Shown here: positions 1 through 6,862 of the stretch, one piece after another
How positions within the stretch are numbered: the first letter of the stretch is position 1
Layout: every line of letters begins with the position of its first letter
From: CAZOBJ01 sp964577825
GTDB taxonomy: Bacteria > Planctomycetota > SZUA-567 > JAFGNG01
DNA length: 12,801 nt
Reading direction: 5' to 3'
Assembly (NCBI GenBank): GCA_964577825.1
Contig: CAZOBJ010000091.1
Coordinates: 1 to 12,801, forward strand
Notes under the pieces: model-generated
The model's input: only the letters and a program-made list of their open reading frames with translations
Databases searched by the model: none
What the model was told of the DNA's origin: nothing
Made by a program: the position numbers and the translations under genes

Positions 1-3
1 GGT

Positions 4-79
4 TGGCATCCCCACGGGGAGTCGAACCCCGGTCTGCAGACTGAGAATCTGCCGTCCTAGGCCACTAGACGATGGGGAC
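4..79 (-). tRNA. tRNA-Glu (anticodon CTC)
   Basis: Read on the minus strand this is a complete 76-nt cloverleaf with an encoded CCA (positions 6-4). The acceptor stem GTCCCCA pairs with TGGGGAT, with a G-U at the first pair and discriminator G. The anticodon stem GCAGA/TCTGC carries the loop TTCTCAG, so the anticodon is CTC (complement of 43-45), reading GAG codons. The T arm is CGGGG/CCCCG with loop TTCGACT. The overall sequence closely resembles known bacterial tRNA-Glu. A promoter and leader lie directly upstream (123-151, 80-116). The 3' trailer runs off the window. Confidence 0.97.
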
Positions 80-94
80 GGGTCTTTTGTGTTT

Positions 95-116
95 GCCCGG
101 GACTCGCGTCCCGGGC
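95..116 (-). other. 5'-terminal leader hairpin of the tRNA-Glu precursor
   Basis: A perfect 9-bp stem, GCCCGGGAC (116-108 on the minus strand) with GTCCCGGGC (103-95), is closed by the loop GCGA, a GNRA tetraloop. With the -10 at 128-123, the expected transcription start is about 116, so the hairpin would begin at the first nucleotide of the precursor. It is separated from the mature tRNA by about 15 A-rich nucleotides. A role in precursor stability or RNase P presentation is inferred. Confidence 0.6.
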
Positions 117-122
117 GTTCAT

Positions 123-151
123 ACTCTAGCGCCTGAGCCCGGGCGTGTCAA
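123..151 (-). promoter_or_regulatory. Promoter of tRNA-Glu
   Basis: On the minus strand TTGACA (151-146) is followed after exactly 17 bp by TAGAGT (128-123), a near-consensus housekeeping promoter. The predicted start is about 116. Confidence 0.8.
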
Positions 152-262
152 GGGGGGCTGTGGACACAATCGTCCTGCGCGCAGGCAGGGCAGGCGAGCG
201 GTTGACCTGCCGGGCGCCGAGCATGGCCTGTACGCACCTTCGCAACATCTTTTCTACAAATG

Positions 263-277
263 AGTTGGGACGCGAGT
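263..277 (+). repeat. Direct repeat, copy 1 (AGTTGGGACGCGAGT)
   Basis: This copy matches the second one at 362-376 in 14 of 15 bases. Both copies are preceded, two bases upstream, by an AT-rich hexamer (TACAAA here, CATAAA there). The 11-base core GGGACGCGAGT also occurs, exactly, on the minus strand at 112-102 inside the tRNA leader hairpin. Function unknown. Confidence 0.6.
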
Positions 278-361
278 GGCCCTGCGATCGGTCGGTCCGC
301 CGACAGACCGCGGCGCAGACGCGTCGCCTGCCACATATCCACAAGAGCCCATGCATAAAGA

Positions 362-376
362 AGTTGGGACGCAAGT
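362..376 (+). repeat. Direct repeat, copy 2 (AGTTGGGACGCAAGT)
   Basis: Second copy of the 15-mer at 263-277, 99 bp downstream and with one difference (A for G at base 12). The spacing to an upstream AT-rich hexamer is preserved, so the repeated unit may be longer than the conserved core. Confidence 0.6.
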
Positions 377-462
377 AGTCTCGTGCGGCCGGAACCGGCG
401 AGGGGCCAAGAGGCGCCGTTGCGCACCTGTCGGGGCGTGGGCCGAAAAGCCCGGGTTCGCGG

Positions 463-489
463 TCAAGCGCACGGAGGTACGTCCGCTAA
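463..489 (+). promoter_or_regulatory. Possible sigma-28 (FliA)-like promoter
   Basis: TCAA (463-466), a 15-bp gap and TCCGCTAA (482-489) fit the FliA pattern TAAA-N15-GCCGATAA at 9 of 12 positions with exact spacing. No good TTGACA/TATAAT pair is seen upstream of the DUF5610 gene. The match is suggestive only. Confidence 0.3.
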
Positions 490-564
490 TCTTATAGGAC
501 GCCGGCGAACGCAGGGCGCACGCCCGTCCCGGACCGCTGACCCGCGCCCCCCAGGGAGGCCCCC

Positions 565-1344
565 ATGAACGTGAACGCGCTGACCGCCGGAGCGGAGTCC
601 CTGCTCGCCTCGCTGCACACCCCTGCGGCCCCGGCGCACAACGCCCCCAACAACGCGCCGGACCCGGGCGCACGCGGACAGCCCCAGGCCGCGCCCGAGC
701 TCGCCGACGAGGCGGCGCTCACCTCCGGGGCCGCCACCGCGGTCCGCGTGCTGCGCGCCCAGTTCGAGGTGAACTATCAGTCCCTGCGCGCGGTCGCGGG
801 CGAGGACGGGGCCCAATTCGAGAGCGTGCAGTTCAGCCTGCGCGCGAGCTACGAGTTCGCCCAGGTGAGCACAGGCGCGCCCGCGGCCCAGGCCCCGGAG
901 GGCGATGCGCTCCTGGACCGGGTGCTCGAGCTCTTCAGCCCGGAGAACACCGCGCAGCGGATCCTGGACTTCGCCCTGGCCCGGTACGCGCCCGAGGGCG
1001 AGGACTCCGAGTCCGCGCGCGCCGCGTTCGCCGAATGGATCGGCGAGGCCATCCAGAAGGGATTCGACGAGGCCCTGGGCATGCTCGGCGACCTGCCCGA
1101 CGAGGTCCAGGAACAGGTCGACCGCACGCACGAGCTCGTGTTCGACGGGCTCGACGACTTCGTCGCCACCGGCCGGTCCCAGGCCGACGGCGACGACGCG
1201 CAGAGCGCGGTGGCCGGGCTCCAGGCCTGGGCCTTCTCTGTGCAACTTGAATACTCCTCTCTGCGCGCGACCTACGGCCCGGACGGGACCCTGCCCGAGT
1301 CGGCGCCGAACGAAGAGGCGGCCGCGTTCCAGGCCCTTGCCTGA
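565..1344 (+). CDS. DUF5610-like protein of unknown function
   Basis: A 259-residue protein starting at an ATG five bases after the strong site AGGGAGG (553-559). Residues about 20-50 are Ala/Pro-rich and probably disordered. Residues about 115-202 look like the DUF5610 domain: ENTAQRILDFAL (127-138), then an amphipathic helix around GEAIQKGFDEALGMLGDLPDE (160-180), then a conserved THELVFDGLDDFV stretch (188-200). Two related segments flank the domain, QFEVNYQSLRAVAGEDG (66-82) and VQLEYSSLRATYGPDG (226-241), giving an internal repeat with core YxSLRA. There is no signal peptide or membrane segment, so it is probably soluble. The family has no assigned function known to me. The gene stands alone between the divergent tRNA and the next promoter. 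The family call rests on memory of its pattern. Confidence 0.85.
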   Translation: MNVNALTAGAESLLASLHTPAAPAHNAPNNAPDPGARGQPQAAPELADEAALTSGAATAVRVLRAQFEVNYQSLRAVAGEDGAQFESVQFSLRASYEFAQVSTGAPAAQAPEGDALLDRVLELFSPENTAQRILDFALARYAPEGEDSESARAAFAEWIGEAIQKGFDEALGMLGDLPDEVQEQVDRTHELVFDGLDDFVATGRSQADGDDAQSAVAGLQAWAFSVQLEYSSLRATYGPDGTLPESAPNEEAAAFQALA

Positions 1345-1375
1345 GCGCGCAGACGCGCCCGGAGCCCCTTTTCGC

Positions 1376-1404
1376 TTGACGGGACCTTCGCCATCTCCTA
1401 CACC
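1376..1404 (+). promoter_or_regulatory. Promoter of the glycosidase-isomerase unit
   Basis: TTGACG (1376-1381), a 17-bp spacer and TACACC (1399-1404). The expected start is about 1411, leaving a leader of about 57 nt that contains the hairpin at 1415-1437. Confidence 0.65.
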
Positions 1405-1414
1405 TCCCCTGCCG

Positions 1415-1440
1415 GGCGTGCGCACAAGGCGCGCGCCTTT
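1415..1440 (+). promoter_or_regulatory. Leader hairpin of the glycosidase mRNA
   Basis: GGCGTGCGC (1415-1423) pairs with GCGCGCGCC (1429-1437) over nine base pairs, one a G-U, with loop ACAAG, followed by TTT. It begins only a few bases after the predicted transcription start. It could protect the 5' end or act as a weak attenuator; the three-base T run is too short for a confident terminator. Confidence 0.45.
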
Positions 1441-1467
1441 GCATCCCAAGTCCAGGGGAGGAGCCCG

Positions 1468-4400
1468 ATGGCTGACCCGGTCGCTTCCGTACTCGACGAG
1501 TTCCGCCGCTTTCCGCAGAAGTATTCGCTCGCCCCGCTGTGGTATTGGAACGACGACTTGCGCGAGGACGAGCTCCTGCGCCAGCTCAAGGAGCTCAAGC
1601 GCGCGCACGTGAACGAGGCCATGGTCTTTCCCATGGCCGGGCTCGTCCAGCCGTACCTGTCGCCCGAGTACTTCGCCAGCTTCCGATTCGTCGTGCAGCA
1701 GGCGCGCAAGATGGACATGAAGATCTGGGTCTATGACGAGTACTGCTGGCCCAGCGGCACGGCCGGCGGGCTGCTGCTCGAGCAGTACCCGGAGTACGTG
1801 CAGCCCGCGCTTCGCATCTACCGGATCCCCGTGGCCCGCAACGCGTCGCGGCAGGTGGAGCTCGCCCTGCCGGACGGGAATCTGATCTGGGCCGAGGCCC
1901 GCCGCGCGGACGGCGCGCGCACCGTGCCCCTGCTCGCGTACGCCGGGGAGAGCTACCTGCGATGGAAGGCCCCGGCTGGCGCGTGGGAGGTGCGCTTCTT
2001 CGTCACCCACCGCGTGCAGCGCGTGCAGGACTCGTGCACCGCGTCCCGCTGGACCACGGACCCCCAGGGATACCTGGACACCATGAACCGCGAGGCCGTG
2101 GCCAAGTACATCGAGCTCGTATACCAAGGCCACTACGACGCGGTGCCCAACGAGTTCGGCAAGACGGTGCCCGGGTTCTTCACGGACGAGCCCGAGCACT
2201 GGTACGACTTCACCATCTCGGGCGGGCGCAGCATCATCAAGCCCGACGGCCACCGCCTGCATGCGGTCCCCCACCTCGAAGAGGAGTTCGCGGACAACCC
2301 GAACCTGTACGGCTTCACGGTCAGCCGGCCATGGAGCCGCGACTTCCTGCGCGTGTTCGAGGAGCGCATGGGGTATGACTTGCGCCCGCGCCTCGGGGAG
2401 CTCGTGCCCAACGCGCCCGCGGACCGCAAGGTGGCCCACGACTACTTCAAGTGCGCCAGCGACCTGTTCGCCGAATGCTACTCCGAGCAGATCGGCGCCT
2501 GGTGCGGCGAGCACAACGTGGCCTTCTCCGGGCATTACGGCGAGGGGCCGTGGAACGGGGACCACTATCGCCAGACCCGCCCGCAGCAGGTCCCGGGCAT
2601 GGACATCCTCGGCGGGATCGGCAAGGGCATCCACCTCTACGACCTGGCCCGGCGCATCGCCACGGTCGCGCGCGTGCACGACCGCGATCGGGTGCTCTCC
2701 GAGACGCACGCGGCCACGCCGCTCACGTTCACCCTGGCCGACAAGGTGCGCCTGGCCGACTGCCTGGCCCTGGCCGGCATCAACCTGCAGGCGCCCATCG
2801 ACTTCGCCTACAGTTTCCGCAGCTTTCGCAAGCACACCAGCAACCCGCCCGGATTCTACCAGACCTCGCTGTGGCCCTACCAGCGCCCGTACTCGGACCG
2901 GGTGGCCCGGATCTGCCAGATCACCTCGGCCGGCAAGTCCACGGCCCGCATCGCGGTCGTGTACCCGAGCGGCGAGGCGCTCTCCAACGGCGTGCCCGCG
3001 CCGACCGCAAACCTCGCCCTGGAGGGCGAGTTCCGCCAGGCCCTGTGGGAGGGGCTCCAGGGCCAGATCGAGATGGACGCGCTCTACGAGACCGCGCTCT
3101 GCGAGGGGCGGGTGCGCCGCGGCGGACTCGCCTACCCGCGGGCCACGTACACGACGCTCCTCGTCCCCGCGGCGACCGTCCTCACCCGGGAGGGCCTGGA
3201 CGTGCTCGGCCGGTTCGCCAAGGCGGGCGGGCGCGTCGTGTTCTACAAGTCCATCCCCAGACAGGCCCCGGACGGCGCCTCGCTGGCCAAGGAGGTGCGC
3301 AAGACGCTGGGGGGCACCGCCGCCATGGAGCGGGCCGCCTCCGTGCGGGAGACCCGGTGCGGCAAGGGGCGGGTCGTATTCGTGCCGGACCCCATGGCCG
3401 AGGTGCAGTGCTCCTCGGACGTCGGTACCGGCAACAAGGCCGTCACGCCCTTCGACGGGACGAACAGCCTGTTCGTGACAAGCAGGCGGTACCCCCAGTC
3501 AATCACCCTGGATCTGGGCGACACGGTCCCGGTGGACCGCCTGGCCGTACGCATCGAGCCGGGCAAGGAGGGCGTCGAGTACCGGTACCGCGTGGAGACC
3601 TCGAACGACCAGAAGCGCTGGACCAAACGCGCTGAAGGGACGCGTCGCGGCAAGGTCCACCGCCTGGACCTCAAGGGCGCCAAGGGCCGGTACCTGCGCC
3701 TGAACGTCCTCGAGGGCGAGCGGATGTACGGGCTTACGGCCCTGGAGTGCATGATCCACAGGCCCGGCGGCAAGACCGAGCTGTGGCGCCCGCGCCGCTA
3801 CCGGCCCGGGCTCATGGCCGAGCTCCTGCCCGAGCACGCGGCGCAGGTCCGGTTCTACGAGGGCGAAGGGTTGTGCCCGCACCTCGCGCTCACGGTCCGT
3901 CGGCTGAACAAGACCGACATCGTGTGCGTGCAGAACATGGGCGACCAGGAGCGCACCCTCACCGCGCGCCTGGCCCGCCCGAGCGCGGTCCGGTGCGCGG
4001 ACCTCGACTCCGGGCGCACGAGCCGCGTGGCCATGGACGCGGCGGCGAACGCCTTTTCGATCAACTTCGCGCCGTGGGAGACGCGCGTCCTGCTGCTCGA
4101 CCCCGCGCCCAAGGGCCGGGGCCGCGCGCGTGGGGCGACGCTCGCGCGCGCGCGCACCCCGGTGCAGGCCCTCGAGGGACCGTGGACGTTCCAGGCCGAG
4201 CGGCCCAACGCCCTGCCGCTCGCGGGCGCGCGCCTGGAGATGGCCGATCCGGCCCGTCCCAACGACTGGGTGGCCTCGCCCGTCGGCATCATCCCGGAGT
4301 CGATGCGTCGCGTGCCCGCGCTCCTGTTCCGCGCGACCTTCCAGGCCCGGCACGCGCCCCGGGACGCGCAGCTTCTGTTCGACGAACTGGTGGTGCGCGA

Positions 4401-5019
4401 GCTCGCGGTCAACGGCACCCCGCCGGCCGCCCGGCCCCAGCGCAACCGGTACCTGGATGCGTTCGGACTGTCCGTGCCGATCGGCAGCCTGCTCAAGCGC
4501 GGTCGCAACCAGATCACCGGCCTGTACATGCCCGAGCTCTTCGAGCGGTGGGGCGGCGGGAGCAGCTACAACTTCCGCAGGCTCCAGCCCACGCTCGACG
4601 CCATGGTGCTGGGCGGGTTCTCGGTCGACGAACGCGGACGCCTGGTCCAGGCGGTCACCCGCCTGGACGAGCGCCCGTGGGAGGAGCAGGGCTACTTCTA
4701 CTACAGCGGGACCGGGTGTTACCGCATGCAGGTCACCCGCCGCGGCAACGAGCCCGTGTGGCTGGAGGCCGACGTGCGCGACGGCGTGCTGGAGGTGCGC
4801 GTCAACGGCCGCAAGCGCGAGGTGCGCCTGGGACCGCCGTACCTCGTGGACTTGACCCGCGCGCTCAACCAGGGACGCAACACCCTGGAGCTCGCGGTGA
4901 CGAACCCCATGGGGGCGCTCTTGCGCAAGCAGGCCGCAGCACGCAGCCTGGGCCGTCTGCGCCAGCCCCCCGCCTCGGGCCTGGTCTGGGCGCGGCTCGT
5001 GCGGCCCGCGGAGGCCTAG
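1468..5019 (+). CDS. GH106-like (alpha-L-rhamnosidase-type) multidomain glycoside hydrolase
   Basis: A 1183-residue protein; the ATG follows the site GGGGAGGAG (1455-1463). The N-terminal half resembles the TIM-barrel glycosidases of the GH106/alpha-L-rhamnosidase type: WYWNDDL (25-31), the IWVYDEYCWPSG block (86-97), FFTDEPE (237-243) and SGHYGEG (354-360). E241 and E359 are the most likely catalytic or metal-site acids, which is an inference. Residues about 655-765 form a discoidin-like (F5/8 type C) domain with ITLDLGDTVPVDRL and RYLRLNV. Residues about 900-1165 hold one or two galactose-binding-like jelly rolls (FELVVRELAVNG-type and EADVRDGVLEVRVNG). No signal peptide or membrane segment is present, so it seems cytosolic, unlike many relatives that act outside the cell. 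It would then act on imported oligosaccharides. Substrate is unproven; rhamnose is only the family default. Confidence 0.85.
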   Translation: MADPVASVLDEFRRFPQKYSLAPLWYWNDDLREDELLRQLKELKRAHVNEAMVFPMAGLVQPYLSPEYFASFRFVVQQARKMDMKIWVYDEYCWPSGTAGGLLLEQYPEYVQPALRIYRIPVARNASRQVELALPDGNLIWAEARRADGARTVPLLAYAGESYLRWKAPAGAWEVRFFVTHRVQRVQDSCTASRWTTDPQGYLDTMNREAVAKYIELVYQGHYDAVPNEFGKTVPGFFTDEPEHWYDFTISGGRSIIKPDGHRLHAVPHLEEEFADNPNLYGFTVSRPWSRDFLRVFEERMGYDLRPRLGELVPNAPADRKVAHDYFKCASDLFAECYSEQIGAWCGEHNVAFSGHYGEGPWNGDHYRQTRPQQVPGMDILGGIGKGIHLYDLARRIATVARVHDRDRVLSETHAATPLTFTLADKVRLADCLALAGINLQAPIDFAYSFRSFRKHTSNPPGFYQTSLWPYQRPYSDRVARICQITSAGKSTARIAVVYPSGEALSNGVPAPTANLALEGEFRQALWEGLQGQIEMDALYETALCEGRVRRGGLAYPRATYTTLLVPAATVLTREGLDVLGRFAKAGGRVVFYKSIPRQAPDGASLAKEVRKTLGGTAAMERAASVRETRCGKGRVVFVPDPMAEVQCSSDVGTGNKAVTPFDGTNSLFVTSRRYPQSITLDLGDTVPVDRLAVRIEPGKEGVEYRYRVETSNDQKRWTKRAEGTRRGKVHRLDLKGAKGRYLRLNVLEGERMYGLTALECMIHRPGGKTELWRPRRYRPGLMAELLPEHAAQVRFYEGEGLCPHLALTVRRLNKTDIVCVQNMGDQERTLTARLARPSAVRCADLDSGRTSRVAMDAAANAFSINFAPWETRVLLLDPAPKGRGRARGATLARARTPVQALEGPWTFQAERPNALPLAGARLEMADPARPNDWVASPVGIIPESMRRVPALLFRATFQARHAPRDAQLLFDELVVRELAVNGTPPAARPQRNRYLDAFGLSVPIGSLLKRGRNQITGLYMPELFERWGGGSSYNFRRLQPTLDAMVLGGFSVDERGRLVQAVTRLDERPWEEQGYFYYSGTGCYRMQVTRRGNEPVWLEADVRDGVLEVRVNGRKREVRLGPPYLVDLTRALNQGRNTLELAVTNPMGALLRKQAAARSLGRLRQPPASGLVWARLVRPAEA

Positions 5020-5052
5020 GCCGCGTTTCTTTGGGCCGGAGCAACTGCGCCG

Positions 5053-5070
5053 TCGTACGGTCCCGTACGA
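5053..5070. promoter_or_regulatory. Perfect 18-bp inverted repeat upstream of the isomerase-like gene
   Basis: TCGTACGG (5053-5060), TC, CCGTACGA (5063-5070): eight perfect base pairs around a 2-bp centre, in the 74-bp gap between the glycosidase and isomerase-like genes and ending 24 bp before the start codon. No T-run follows, so it is not a terminator. A DNA-binding regulator site is the simplest reading. Confidence 0.5.
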
Positions 5071-5093
5071 TGCGGACGTGGAGGGAGACCGAG

Positions 5094-6494
5094 ATGCCTG
5101 AGACCCAAGCCCCCGCTCCGCCCCGGCCGCGCGTGGGCTATGTGGACGTGGGCGACCCCCGGTTCGACCCGCAGAGCCGCGAAGGGCTGCTGCAGGACGG
5201 CGACCGGCACGTCCAAGCCCTGGCCGACGCGGGCCTGGACGTGGTGCGCCACCGCAAGGTGGTCGTCAGCCACGCCACCGCGCTCGAGGCCATCCAGGCC
5301 GTGCACCAGGGCGGCGTGTGCGGGCTGGTCGTGCGATGCGCGTGGTTCCTGCGCTCGCACACCATCGCCACGCTCGCCCAGCAGTCGTGCCTGCCCGTGC
5401 TCCTGTGGGCGGTGCCCAATCCCGACGACGCGAGCTACGAGGGGATGGCCCTGGCCCACGGCGCGCTGGACGAGCTGGGCATCAACCACGAAATCCACTA
5501 CGGACCGGCCGAGGCCCCCAGGCTGGGCATCGTGGCCGCCTGGGCGCGGGCGTGCCTGGCCAAGGACGCGTTCATGGGCGCGGTGTACGGCGAGATGGGC
5601 GGCCGCTGCCTGGAGATGCTGCCCGGGAGCTCGGACCCGAACCAGCTGCGCAAGCTGTTCGGCATCCACGTCGACCCGATGGAGCAGTTCACCCTGGTGC
5701 GCCGCGCCGAGGACGTGCCCGAGTCCGCGTGGCGGCCGGTGGTGGACCGGGTGCGCGCGTCGTTCCGGAGCGTGGAGGCCACCGAGCGCTCCCTGGAGCG
5801 AAGCGCCCGGCTGTACGTGGCCGGAGGCGACCTCTTCCGAGAGCGGGCGTGGAGCTTTGCGGGCATTCAGTGCCAGCTGGAGCTGATCGACAGCTACCTG
5901 GCCCCCTGCCTGCCCGTGGCGCTATGGAACGAGGAGGGGTTCGTGGTCTCCTGCGAGACCGACGTGAACAACGCCCTGGGCATGTTCCTGTGCCAGAACA
6001 TGACCGGCCGGCCGGCCATGTTCAGCGATATTTTCTACATGAACCCGGACGAGCGCATGATCCACGTGCTCAACTGCGGCACTGCGGCGCCGTCGGTGGG
6101 CGGGGGCGCACAACGGGTCAATATCCGCGAGCAGACCCCGCTGCAGGGCTCCTGGGACGAGGAACGCCAGTGTTCGCTCTGCCAGGGCGGGGCGTGCAGC
6201 CAGTTCATCCTGCCCGAGGGGCCAGTGACCCTGGTGCGGTTCGGGCGCATCGACGGAGAGTATGTCGTGCACCTCGCGCGGGGTACGGCCGTGGCGCATG
6301 CGTTCAACCCCAACGAGCTCAAGGGCATCACGCAGATCTGGCCGTTCGGGTACATCCGGCTCCAGGACGAGGTGAGCCCGGAGAGCTTCACGCGGCACCT
6401 GCGCTCGCACCACACCACGGTGTGGCGCGGCGACCACGCGCAGGCGGTGCGTCAGTTTGCGCGGCTGTACGGCATCCCCGTGCTGGGGGCCTGA
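5094..6494 (+). CDS. L-fucose/L-arabinose isomerase family protein
   Basis: A 466-residue protein. ATG 5094 is chosen because GAGGGAG (5081-5087) sits just upstream. An in-frame ATG at 5070 would add eight residues, lies on the inverted repeat and has no such site. The C-terminal half carries the hallmarks of the fucose/arabinose isomerase-like family: SCETDVNNALGMFL (286-299, with E288 and D290 at the metal-ligand positions), NMTGRPAMFSDIF (302-314), an NCGTAAPS segment (327-334) and SHHTTVWRGDH (438-448). Relatives usually have HCG where this protein has N327-C-G, so one expected histidine is missing. Cytosolic; probably co-transcribed with the glycosidase 74 bp upstream, which suggests handling of a released deoxysugar. 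The exact substrate and even isomerase activity are uncertain. Confidence 0.85.
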   Translation: MPETQAPAPPRPRVGYVDVGDPRFDPQSREGLLQDGDRHVQALADAGLDVVRHRKVVVSHATALEAIQAVHQGGVCGLVVRCAWFLRSHTIATLAQQSCLPVLLWAVPNPDDASYEGMALAHGALDELGINHEIHYGPAEAPRLGIVAAWARACLAKDAFMGAVYGEMGGRCLEMLPGSSDPNQLRKLFGIHVDPMEQFTLVRRAEDVPESAWRPVVDRVRASFRSVEATERSLERSARLYVAGGDLFRERAWSFAGIQCQLELIDSYLAPCLPVALWNEEGFVVSCETDVNNALGMFLCQNMTGRPAMFSDIFYMNPDERMIHVLNCGTAAPSVGGGAQRVNIREQTPLQGSWDEERQCSLCQGGACSQFILPEGPVTLVRFGRIDGEYVVHLARGTAVAHAFNPNELKGITQIWPFGYIRLQDEVSPESFTRHLRSHHTTVWRGDHAQAVRQFARLYGIPVLGA

Positions 6495-6560
6495 ACCGGC
6501 CCCAGAGGCCCATTCGGCCACACTCGCACAAGGTCCTACGCAACTTTTTGCGCTTTGCGC

Positions 6561-6589
6561 TTGACAGGTCGCTCGGCGTGGAGTAGGCT
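6561..6589 (+). promoter_or_regulatory. Promoter P1 of the structured intergenic RNA
   Basis: TTGACA (6561-6566), a 17-bp spacer and TAGGCT (6584-6589): a perfect -35 and a fair -10. The predicted start is about 6596, some 480 bp before the next start codon, and a stem plus T-run follows at 6790-6862. Confidence 0.75.
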
Positions 6590-6691
6590 CCCGGTATAGG
6601 GCGTTTCCTGAACAAGAACATCACCATCCGGGACACGGAAAGGATTTGCGGTCATACGAACGTCTCTGTCGCTCCTCTGAGTCCGGTGCGC

Positions 6692-6718
6692 CCTTCCCCA
6701 CCCAACTGCCCGACACCT
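6692..6718 (+). repeat. Conserved loop sequence, copy 1 (loop of hairpin B)
   Basis: CCTTCCCC, an extra ACCC, then AACTGCCCGACACCT. Apart from the four inserted bases all 23 positions are identical to copy 2 at 6813-6835. It is single-stranded in the predicted hairpin B. Confidence 0.75.
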
Positions 6719-6789
6719 GCACCGGACTCAAGCGACGGACATGGAAACCCGCTTGTATGACCGCCACCTTGAGCGGGTTTCCGCCTTGT

Positions 6790-6862
6790 GGCGGGACGCG
6801 GAGGCGGCGCTTCCTTCCCCAACTGCCCGACACCTACGCCGTCTCCGTTGTCCCGCCCTTTT
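6790..6862 (+). terminator. Long hairpin D followed by T-run: intrinsic terminator or attenuator
   Basis: GGCGGGAC, G, CGGAG, G, CGGCG (6790-6809) pairs with CGCCG, T, CTCCG, TT, GTCCCGCC (6837-6857) over about 19-20 pairs, including G-U pairs and one bulge, with a 27-nt loop. One C and then TTTTT (6859-6863) follow at once. The loop is much larger than in a normal terminator. The first bases of its 5' arm, GGCGG (6790-6794), can instead pair with CCGCC (6781-6785), so termination may be conditional. Confidence 0.55.
6813..6835 (+). repeat. Conserved loop sequence, copy 2 (loop of hairpin D)
   Basis: CCTTCCCC followed directly by AACTGCCCGACACCT. The copy is presented in the loop of stem D, whose paired sequence is unrelated to that of stem B. 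This pattern, constant loop and changed stems, is what selection on a loop sequence would leave. Confidence 0.75.

Larger units (their letters stand above)
152..564. other. Non-coding stretch between the divergent tRNA and the DUF5610 gene
   Basis: I see no convincing gene here: short open frames lack ribosome sites and recognisable sequence. The stretch holds two direct repeats (263-277, 362-376), small GC-rich hairpins (for example GCCGG-AA-CCGGC at 388-399) and a possible sigma-28-like promoter near its right end. A clear ribosome site, AGGGAGG, lies at 553-559. No motif of RNase P, tmRNA, SRP or 5S RNA was found. Confidence 0.6.

Noticed and set aside
1345..1372. Terminator after the DUF5610 gene (GCGCG-CAGA-CGCGC then CCTTTT)
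   Set aside because: The stem is only five pairs and the T-run is about ten bases away.
463..2835. A 790-residue open frame on the minus strand
   Set aside because: It is the reverse shadow of the DUF5610 and glycosidase genes, common in GC-rich DNA; the translation has no recognisable domain and is low-complexity.
3747..5093. Upstream extension of the isomerase-like open frame
   Set aside because: It overlaps the well-supported glycosidase in another frame; a ribosome site fixes the start at 5094.
6668..6857. Integron attC sites, because of the CCCAAC/GTTGGG motif and imperfect hairpins
   Set aside because: In attC the core motifs lie at the outer ends of the hairpin; here they are in the loops, and no integrase or cassette array is present.
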